This document shows, one piece after another, positions 7,004 through 11,192 of a DNA stretch of 11,192 nt. Under the pieces are notes generated by a model, which saw only the letters and a list, made by a program, of their open reading frames with translations, had not been told where the DNA came from and searched no databases. How positions within the stretch are numbered: position 1 is the first letter of the stretch; the number at the start of each line of letters is the position of its first letter. Origin of the DNA: Nitrososphaerales archaeon TH1920 (GTDB taxonomy: Archaea; Thermoproteota; Nitrososphaeria; Nitrososphaerales; Nitrososphaeraceae); assembly GCA_014523495.1 (NCBI GenBank), contig JAATVM010000102.1, positions 1 to 11,192 on the forward strand, given 5' to 3'. The position numbers and the translations under genes are program-made.

Positions 7004-7267
7004 TTATTGAATTAGGTCCAAAACCATTTTCAATTCATCTATTTCGCTCTCTATAGCTTGTCTGTCTATCTCATCTCTACCGTATTCTTCTGTGTACTTC
7101 AACAATCTTTCACATGCTTCAATCTGTCCTAATATCATGTCCTTTTTATCGTGACATAAACTATGGTAACTATCAATGAAGGAATACGTTACTTTTCTCT
7201 TCTTATCCTCGTATCCACAAGTTTTGGCCATAATGCCATACGGTGATTCTGCTTCGGAAATATTCAC
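7004..7267 (-). CDS. Hypothetical protein (87 aa), family with a second copy at 10947-11183
   Basis: The family is not recognised by name, but a close paralogue lies at the right end of the window. Conserved blocks are AKTCG, YSFxDxYHSLC, DKKD and QIxACERLLKYT, with a helical C-terminus ending ELKMxLDL. The protein is soluble and mostly helical, with three cysteines (one in each of the first, second and fourth blocks) and a YHSLC His. The start is GTG 7267, which overlaps the stop of the upstream zinc-ribbon gene as GTGA. GGGTGACC at 7282-7275 on the minus strand is a Shine-Dalgarno-like match to the archaeal 16S 3' end, about nine bases before the GTG. This is what an internal operon gene needs when the first gene is leaderless. 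The two products may act together. Confidence 0.8.
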   Translation of the reverse strand: MNISEAESPYGIMAKTCGYEDKKRKVTYSFIDSYHSLCHDKKDMILGQIEACERLLKYTEEYGRDEIDRQAIESEIDELKMVLDLIQ

Positions 7268-7464
7268 TTTACCAGGTCACCCTCATTGGAATCAAACCAG
7301 AATTCCAAGACCAGACCGTCAACATGATCATAAACTAGTCTGTAAGATTCGTAAGCTGATATAGGCATCGATTTGATTTCATTATTACCACACGAAGGAC
7401 AAGTAGTTGGAGTAGTCAGGCTGGTCAAGCATGTGGCACACCAATAACATGAATTACAGATCAA
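7264..7464 (-). CDS. CxxC-rich zinc-ribbon protein (66 aa)
   Basis: The N-terminus has four regularly spaced cysteines, C3-x2-C6-x2-C9-x2-C12 (CNSCYWCATC). A CPSCG knuckle follows (C22, C25), then KSMPISAYESYRL and an acidic C-terminus. The pattern suits one or two Zn sites or a redox-active cluster. The start is TTG 7464, immediately before the first cysteine motif, and a GATAAGTTTA element (7491-7482 on the minus strand) about 22 bases upstream may be its TATA box. It overlaps the next gene by four bases. Zinc ribbons of this CxxCxxC type followed by M-P-I-S occur repeatedly in Nitrososphaeria as far as I recall, with no known function. Confidence 0.78.
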   Translation of the reverse strand: MICNSCYWCATCLTSLTTPTTCPSCGNNEIKSMPISAYESYRLVYDHVDGLVLEFWFDSNEGDLVK

Positions 7465-7965
7465 GAAATTTCTCTTGTCAGTAAACTTATCTTTACTTTC
7501 ATAGAGTAGCGGATAAATCTTTGAACAGGTTACAATAATGAACCATGCCCCGACGCTTTTTGCAGGTTAATTTTATTTATCATCAAATATATTCAGTTTC
7601 AAAGCATTTAAGGATATCTAATATCTGCAAGAGTAACTGGAGTAACCGAATGATTTAGAAAATATGTATAAAATTCCAAAATATTACGAATATTGCTCCT
7701 ACAACAAACAGAGATAACTAATAACTAAGGTTTTACCTAATAACTGATAAAATATTGAGTATTTTAGGAATTTTATGTTTTAAACTTTTACTTAGTATCC
7801 TTATATTTTTTGGGTACTGAGAATATAAAAATCTTTTACCGCAGGCAGCACAAATTCATTTTTAAGAGTAGATTGTTATACACTATTTTACAGACATGCT
7901 CAGTCTATTGATACTTGTAAAAGCTTATATCTCTTCAATACGTTATCTTAATTAGTATAATAGTT
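7465..7965. other. 501-base intergenic region with no intact gene
   Basis: The stretch is very A+T-rich and both strands lack a convincing complete gene. It contains a decayed-looking minus-strand zinc-knuckle frame (7733-7855), a short plus-strand frame of 37 residues from ATG 7545 with no support, and a repeated CTAATAACT (7718-7726 and 7737-7745). Promoter sequence for the next gene lies at its right end. Confidence 0.5.
7733..7855 (-). pseudogene. Possible remnant of a zinc-knuckle mini-gene
   Basis: The minus strand encodes I-C-A-A-C-G-K-R-F-L-Y-S followed by a basic, leucine-rich tail, ending at TAA 7735-7733 (about 40 codons). C-x2-C-G-K-x-F is a typical zinc-knuckle opening. The frame has no standard start and is preceded by TGA. 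An ATG at 7859 sits one base out of phase, as expected after a single-base loss, although chance cannot be excluded. A TATA-like GTGTATAAC lies just upstream on the same strand. Confidence 0.2.
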
Positions 7966-8010
7966 GTGACGTTCTTATTTGACAACAAAACTATTAGGAT
8001 AACAAAAAAA

Positions 8011-8289
8011 ATGAAAATGACAGCATGGTGTTATAACTGCAGACAGGAAATATGCTTTGACAACAATACTAGAAATAGAAATGGTGTGGCAATTCCAGTC
8101 GATGAATATGGAAATCTTCACAGTTGCGGACATAAAAATCGAAAAACTGGCTTTCAGGATCAAAAATGTTTTAGATGTGGACAGGTAATACACTTTGATG
8201 AAAATTACAGGTCAATTTCGAGAAAGTATATTCCACTAGATTGGAATTCTGGCACACCTCATGATTGTAATGAGAGGCTTTACCAATAA
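8011..8289 (+). CDS. Tandem zinc-binding-module protein (92 aa)
   Basis: The protein consists of two copies of one module. The first has C7-x2-C10 (WCYNCRQEICFDNN), then GVAIPVD, then H37-S-C39. The second has C53-x2-C56 (KCFRCGQVIHFDEN), then KYIPLD, then H84-D-C86. Each has a CxxC, a hydrophobic-F-D strand, an I-P-hydrophobic turn and a closing H-x-C, so each probably binds one Zn. I start at ATG 8011 because TATA-like TAGTATAATAG at 7953-7963 would place transcription near 7982. An in-frame GTG at 7966 would add 15 residues but lies upstream of that point. Single- and double-module relatives are, to my recollection, common among small Nitrososphaeria proteins; the function is unknown. It appears to be monocistronic. 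Confidence 0.78.
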   Translation: MKMTAWCYNCRQEICFDNNTRNRNGVAIPVDEYGNLHSCGHKNRKTGFQDQKCFRCGQVIHFDENYRSISRKYIPLDWNSGTPHDCNERLYQ

Positions 8290-8393
8290 TTGATATCTCC
8301 AGCCGTAAATTGAATTTGAAATAATCTGTTCAAGAATTGCAGGAAACTAGGTCCTGTTCCTATGCTCTTGGCTTGCTTCTCAACTGGTTTATT

Positions 8394-8501
8394 CTAGTAT
8401 TTTTCTAGTGTATCAGGTAGTCCCAAACTACTTAGTTCCTCAAATAGTTCGTACAAATCTATTAACTTTGAATTCCTTTTGTAGACCATAAGAGTTGCCA
8501 T
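8394..8501 (-). CDS. Possible micro-protein (35 aa), divergent from the TRASH-like gene
   Basis: ATG 8501 opens a 35-codon minus-strand frame ending at TAG 8396-8394. It encodes a short basic start (MATLMVYKRNSK) followed by an acidic amphipathic helix (LIDLYELFEELSSLGL) and PDTLEKY. The composition is protein-like. A TATA-like CATTATATCA is centred about 28 bases upstream, ideal for a leaderless transcript. The same element is symmetric and also suits the divergent gene starting at 8561. The size makes the call tentative. Confidence 0.35.
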   Translation of the reverse strand: MATLMVYKRNSKLIDLYELFEELSSLGLPDTLEKY

Positions 8502-8524
8502 CGTAAAATATCTTGTTCCTTGTA

Positions 8525-8534
8525 TGATATAATG
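8525..8534. promoter_or_regulatory. Symmetric TATA element serving two divergent small genes
   Basis: TGATATAATG reads CATTATATCA on the other strand, and both are acceptable TATA boxes. Its centre is about 28 bases before the minus-strand ATG at 8501 and about 31 bases before the plus-strand ATG at 8561. A single TBP site could therefore be used in either direction. Confidence 0.4.
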
Positions 8535-8560
8535 TACGCGTTAATAACACTTATTAAAGA

Positions 8561-8722
8561 ATGAGCAATAGAAAATGTAAACATTTGTATATCTTATGTC
8601 TTACATGTGGGAAGGAATTCAACAACTTGCTTAGCGGTGTACGATATATAAGCACTGTAAAGGGATATCTAGAATTCTGTTCAGATGAATGTTGCAGAGA
8701 CTACCTTAAGAAGAATATGTAG
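8561..8722 (+). CDS. TRASH-like zinc-finger protein (53 aa)
   Basis: ATG 8561 to TAG 8720-8722 encodes 53 residues. C13-x2-C16 (CLTCGKEF) is followed about 23 residues later by F39-C40-S-D-E-C44-C45. This C-x2-C ... F-C-S-x2-C layout is that of TRASH/MYM-type fingers, which bind metals, often as sensors or chaperone-like modules. Further ligand candidates are C6 and H8. The middle contains GVRYISTVKGYLEF, a probable beta hairpin. The protein is little more than the finger itself. A TATA-like element at 8525-8534 gives a leader of a few bases. It is probably a stand-alone gene. Confidence 0.72.
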   Translation: MSNRKCKHLYILCLTCGKEFNNLLSGVRYISTVKGYLEFCSDECCRDYLKKNM

Positions 8723-8889
8723 TTCTAATCCCATATTAGATTTTATTTTAATAACAGTTATGCAGGCAAGTTGCAAGTATTCTAAATATCAGTCAGATCG
8801 TTAGAAAGATCAAGTTAATAACTTTCCTTAATTTGGAACCAGCAAAATCGGTAACAAGAAAATTATTGGCAATTGTTATGTAAATAATA

Positions 8890-9117
8890 TTGGCAAATCC
8901 GACAAAAATAAGAAAACAGATAACCATTAATTGCTGTAAATGTAAATTGTACCTAGTGGATAAATCCGTAAAGTGTATTCAACAACAGCATGATTTGTGT
9001 GAAGGAGATATAATTGAAATTATCAACAGCTCAAGAAGAACAAGAATTTGTCAATGTCAATGTCATAACAATATGTATACACTAGTCAGAAGGATGCAAG
9101 CTGCAAATAATCAGTAA
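8890..9117 (+). CDS. Cys/His-rich small protein (75 aa)
   Basis: The 75 residues start at TTG 8890 and contain C15, C16 and C18 (NCCKCKLYLVD), C29, H34 and C37 (KCIQQQHDLCEG), and a closing cluster C54-x-C56-x-C58-H59 (ICQCQCHNN). Nine potential ligands suggest two metal sites. The ends are basic, with an N-terminal NPTKIRKQ and a C-terminal LVRRMQAANNQ. I recall similar C-x-C-x-C-H endings in small Nitrososphaeria proteins but know of no assigned function. No strong TATA box is visible at the expected distance, only A+T-rich sequence near 8859-8867. The next ATG upstream (8879) is followed at once by a stop, so TTG is the only reasonable start. Confidence 0.7.
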   Translation: MANPTKIRKQITINCCKCKLYLVDKSVKCIQQQHDLCEGDIIEIINSSRRTRICQCQCHNNMYTLVRRMQAANNQ

Positions 9118-9302
9118 GAAATCAAAGTATAACATTATGGACATTTATTGAATCTCAGACCCTTTCTGAATGACCGGGAAAATAATTCCTAACTGCCTTA
9201 ACATTTCCTGATCGTCAGCTTAATAAATAAATTATCCACTGTTGTAGATGACGGGATTAGGATTATGATCTGACCAGGACCTAAAAAAATCGGATAAAGC
9301 AT

Positions 9303-9311
9303 ACTTATAAG
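9303..9311 (+). promoter_or_regulatory. TATA box for the radical SAM gene
   Basis: ACTTATAAG is centred about 29 bases before the ATG at 9336, predicting a leader of about three bases. It supports that ATG as the start and suggests the gene is not part of an operon with the preceding one. Confidence 0.5.
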
Positions 9312-9335
9312 TTAAGTGCAATATTACAACTACAT

Positions 9336-10304
9336 ATGGTGGATCTAGTCTATGGTCGTGGTATAACCGATATTGTTCGGGAGATACCCTTGTATGCTAG
9401 TATATTCAAGAAATTTGTAGGTATCAAGCTTTTTCATTCAAAGCCAGCACTATACGGCTCAGCCGATATCATCAATATTTGTAATCTTCACTGTTCTCAT
9501 TGCTACTGGTGGTTAAATAGGAAGGAGGATAATCAGGATTTAAGCGTAGAAGAGTGGAGGCAAACAATCAGAAACACATTCAAGAAGCAAAATCTTTTTG
9601 TTGTCACACTAGTTGGCGGCGAACCAACTATGAGGCCAGAAATAATAGATGTATTTTGTGAAGAGATGCCTAAAAGGGTATGTGTGGTCACAAATGGTTA
9701 TTTCCCACTGAAAAGGTTCAAAAAGCTTTACTTTTATTGGATATCATTAGATGGAACTGAAAAGGCCCACGATGCTATTAGGGGAGAAGGCTCCTATGCC
9801 AAAACCAAAAATAACATTCTAGAGTATATTAAAGGTCCTCCTCGGAATGGAAAACCTGCTTGGAAAGATATTTGGATAACAATGACTATCAACACGCTTA
9901 ACTACTCTACAGCTATTGACTTGGCAGAAGAATGGATTGGAAAAGTCAACAAAATAGGATATCAATTTCACACACCATTTATGAAAGGAGATCCTCTATG
10001 GCCAGAATTTGGAAGATTACGTAATGAGTTGGTTGATCGACTTATAGAACTTAAAAGAAAATATTCAGAGTTTGTGATTAACAGTGAGAAACAACTATCT
10101 TTGATGAAAGGAAATTGGGGAGGCATTGGCACAACCCCCATTCAGTGTCCATCATGGGCAATACTATCTTTGGATCATATGGGAAAAGTTAAGCAACCTT
10201 GTTGTATTGGTAGTTCTGATAGCAAGGCCTTAAAGCCAATTTGTGAAGACTGCGGTCTTGGTTGCTATTCTGTATTAGTTGCAAATGGCATTTCAGGTGC
10301 ATAG
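9336..10304 (+). CDS. Radical SAM enzyme with Cys-rich SPASM-like C-terminus
   Basis: This 322-residue protein has the radical SAM motif C49-x3-C53-x2-C56 (CNLHCSHC), whose cysteines hold the 4Fe-4S cluster that cleaves S-adenosylmethionine. The GGEP motif follows (GGEPTMRP, from residue 94), then a VVTNGYF strand (118-123) and WISLDG (135-140), all as in the family's TIM-barrel core. The C-terminus adds CPSW (C271), QPCC (C289, C290) and C303-x2-C306-x3-C310, enough for an auxiliary Fe-S cluster of the SPASM or twitch type. Enzymes of this class modify peptides, proteins or cofactors; the substrate is not evident. About 40 residues precede the cluster motif, consistent with a soluble enzyme. 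The gene is flanked by Cys-rich mini-genes but has its own TATA box. Confidence 0.9.
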   Translation: MVDLVYGRGITDIVREIPLYASIFKKFVGIKLFHSKPALYGSADIINICNLHCSHCYWWLNRKEDNQDLSVEEWRQTIRNTFKKQNLFVVTLVGGEPTMRPEIIDVFCEEMPKRVCVVTNGYFPLKRFKKLYFYWISLDGTEKAHDAIRGEGSYAKTKNNILEYIKGPPRNGKPAWKDIWITMTINTLNYSTAIDLAEEWIGKVNKIGYQFHTPFMKGDPLWPEFGRLRNELVDRLIELKRKYSEFVINSEKQLSLMKGNWGGIGTTPIQCPSWAILSLDHMGKVKQPCCIGSSDSKALKPICEDCGLGCYSVLVANGISGA

Positions 10305-10320
10305 ATAGTACTTTATTAGC

Positions 10321-10341
10321 CATCTTTCAAGAACAAAGATG
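10321..10341 (+). repeat. Hairpin downstream of the radical SAM gene
   Basis: CATCTTT and AAAGATG form a perfect 7-base-pair stem around a 7-base loop, 17 bases after the stop codon. It is not followed by a T run, so it is not a classical terminator. It may protect the transcript end. Confidence 0.3.
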
Positions 10342-10565
10342 AAGTAGATTATTATTACTAATATAGAATAAAAGATTAAGAGAAAAATAGAAATTTGAAG
10401 GGTCCAGAGGCACAGTTGATGTTTCATGTGCTGCAAGAAGCAAAAAAAGGTGACACTAAAATTTAATTTGAAGAAACAAACAATTCTATATAAAATCGAA
10501 TAAAGTTGTTTGGCTCTCTTTTTTGGTTTCCAGCTGAGGTACACGTAGAAAATAAGCAAGGATTG

Positions 10566-10570
10566 TTATA
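10566..10570 (+). promoter_or_regulatory. TATA-like element for the 58-aa Cys-rich gene
   Basis: TTATA within ATTGTTATACC is centred 25 bases before ATG 10593. It supports this ATG rather than the in-frame TTG at 10506. Confidence 0.35.
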
Positions 10571-10592
10571 CCTGATATGTTATAACTATACT

Positions 10593-10769
10593 ATGGCAAG
10601 AATGATAAAACCAGCAGGTGTGCCAGGCGAATTTAAATGTAGAATATGTCAGTGCATGTGGTCAAGTTATATGGAGAGTAATATTCCATGCACAGATAGA
10701 ACAATAAGATATGGATTACACAACTTTGATTTTGCTAACCCTATTCCTGGAATTAAAATAGGGGATTAG
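10593..10769 (+). CDS. Cys-rich small protein (58 aa)
   Basis: ATG 10593 gives 58 residues beginning MARMIKPAGVPGEFKC. The metal ligands are C16-x2-C19-x-C21 (CRICQC) and C33, followed by TDRTIRYGLHNFDF with one His and an IPGIKIGD end. Four cysteines are enough for one Zn or Fe site, although the spacing is unlike a regular zinc ribbon. A TATA-like element 25 bases upstream favours this start. The in-frame upstream extension to TTG 10506 would add 29 unconvincing residues. The gene lies 288 bases after the radical SAM gene, on the same strand. The family is not recognised, and a role as partner or substrate of the enzyme is speculation. Confidence 0.6.
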   Translation: MARMIKPAGVPGEFKCRICQCMWSSYMESNIPCTDRTIRYGLHNFDFANPIPGIKIGD

Positions 10770-10946
10770 TATTTTTCAGAAAGAGTCTTGACGGCAGCAA
10801 TACGTTTACACCGCCCTACCCCGACATGACTTTTAGATAATGAAAGATTAGGTTGCAAATTAAGATACCCATGGAGTCGTGAATCTTGTTATACTATCGT
10901 TATGTTCGTTGTATCTAAATAAATGGTACATGTAATGAAGATTATC

Positions 10947-11183
10947 TTATGGTAGCAAATCTAAGGTCATCTTTAGTTCTGCTATTTCTTTTATTACCGC
11001 ACTTTTGTCCATTTCATCAGTAGTATACTTCAATAGTCTCTCACAAGCATGTATCTGACTTAACATAATGTCTTTCTTGTCAAGACACAAACTGTGATAA
11101 GTATCAACGAATGAATACGCTATCTTTACAGACTTTTCCCTACATCCACAAGTTTTGGCTTCGATGTGCGACGATGATTCCAT
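10947..11183 (-). CDS. Hypothetical protein (78 aa), paralogue of the 7004-7267 protein
   Basis: It shares the blocks AKTCG, YSFxDxYHSLCxDKKD, ACERLLKYT and EIxELKMxLDL with the protein encoded at 7004-7267. By eye, about 32 of 46 positions match from AKTCG to LLKYT. It is shorter between KYT and the terminal helix and has a divergent N-terminus (MESSSHIE). All three shared cysteines are kept, and it has one extra after AKTCG. The start is ATG 11183, with only nine bases of upstream sequence visible. The first copy sits behind a zinc-ribbon gene. A minus-strand TAG at 11191-11189 could be the stop codon of a similar neighbour outside the window, but this cannot be verified here. Confidence 0.75.
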   Translation of the reverse strand: MESSSHIEAKTCGCREKSVKIAYSFVDTYHSLCLDKKDIMLSQIHACERLLKYTTDEMDKSAVIKEIAELKMTLDLLP

Positions 11184-11192
11184 ATATGCTAT

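Noticed and set aside
6871..7056. 61-codon plus-strand frame starting at GTG 6871
   Set aside because: It runs into the antisense of the 87-aa gene, which has a conserved paralogue; no promoter or recognisable motif supports it.
7545..7658. 37-codon plus-strand frame from ATG 7545
   Set aside because: There is no promoter at the right spacing and no recognisable pattern; it is within chance expectation.
9128..9210. Minus-strand frame encoding EMLRQLGIIFPVIQKGSEIQ
   Set aside because: At 19-24 residues it looks protein-like, possibly a gene remnant, but there is no promoter or longer frame to support a call.
10396..10467. 23-residue plus-strand frame starting TTG-AAG-GGT-CCA as a possible precursor peptide for the radical SAM enzyme
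   Set aside because: It contains no Cys, has no leader-like conserved motif and only a vague TATA-like upstream sequence; length alone cannot distinguish it from chance.
10293..10559. 88-codon minus-strand frame rich in Phe, Leu, Ile and Tyr downstream of the radical SAM gene
   Set aside because: It is the reverse complement of A-rich spacer DNA, which gives false hydrophobic frames; no promoter is seen and it overlaps the 3' end of the radical SAM gene.

Overview
The window looks like low-G+C archaeal DNA, most probably from an ammonia-oxidising Nitrososphaeria (Thaumarchaeota) genome of the Nitrososphaera/Nitrosocosmicus kind. This is inference. It rests on A+T-rich intergenic DNA, TATA-like boxes about 25-30 bases before start codons (many genes apparently leaderless), frequent TTG/GTG starts, an archaeal-type HflX, a PRC-barrel-like gene, a cytoplasmic histidine kinase with a TrmB/PLD-like sensor, and many tiny Cys-rich proteins. 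No tRNA, rRNA, CRISPR array, transposase gene or attachment site was seen.

Left part (1-5019): the 5' end of a PRC-barrel-like gene (minus strand) with a perfect palindrome between its TATA box and start codon; a possible small exported peptide; a CorA-type divalent-cation channel; a 51-residue single-pass membrane protein (minus strand, convergent with corA); a 559-residue orphan histidine kinase with two N-terminal sensor modules; a two-gene unit of unknown function; and a basic 114-residue protein of unknown function. A gene-poor stretch follows (5020-5443).

Middle (5444-7464, all minus strand): a small zinc-binding protein gene runs directly into hflX, a ribosome-associated GTPase. The conserved first beta strand of HflX is encoded upstream of the first ATG, so its start is non-canonical or mis-set. 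Next is a tightly overlapping pair: a CxxC-rich zinc ribbon followed by an 87-residue protein whose close paralogue lies at the right edge of the window.

Right part (7465-11192): an accessory-looking region of scattered short genes. It holds a protein with a tandem zinc-binding module, a 53-residue TRASH-like finger that appears to share a symmetric TATA element with a divergent 35-residue ORF, a Cys/His-rich 75-residue protein, a radical SAM enzyme with a Cys-rich SPASM-like tail, a 58-residue Cys-rich protein, and the second copy of the 87-residue family. Within about 4.5 kb there are six different mini-proteins with CxxC-type metal ligands around one radical SAM enzyme. Whether they form a system or are simply characteristic small proteins of this lineage cannot be settled from the sequence alone.
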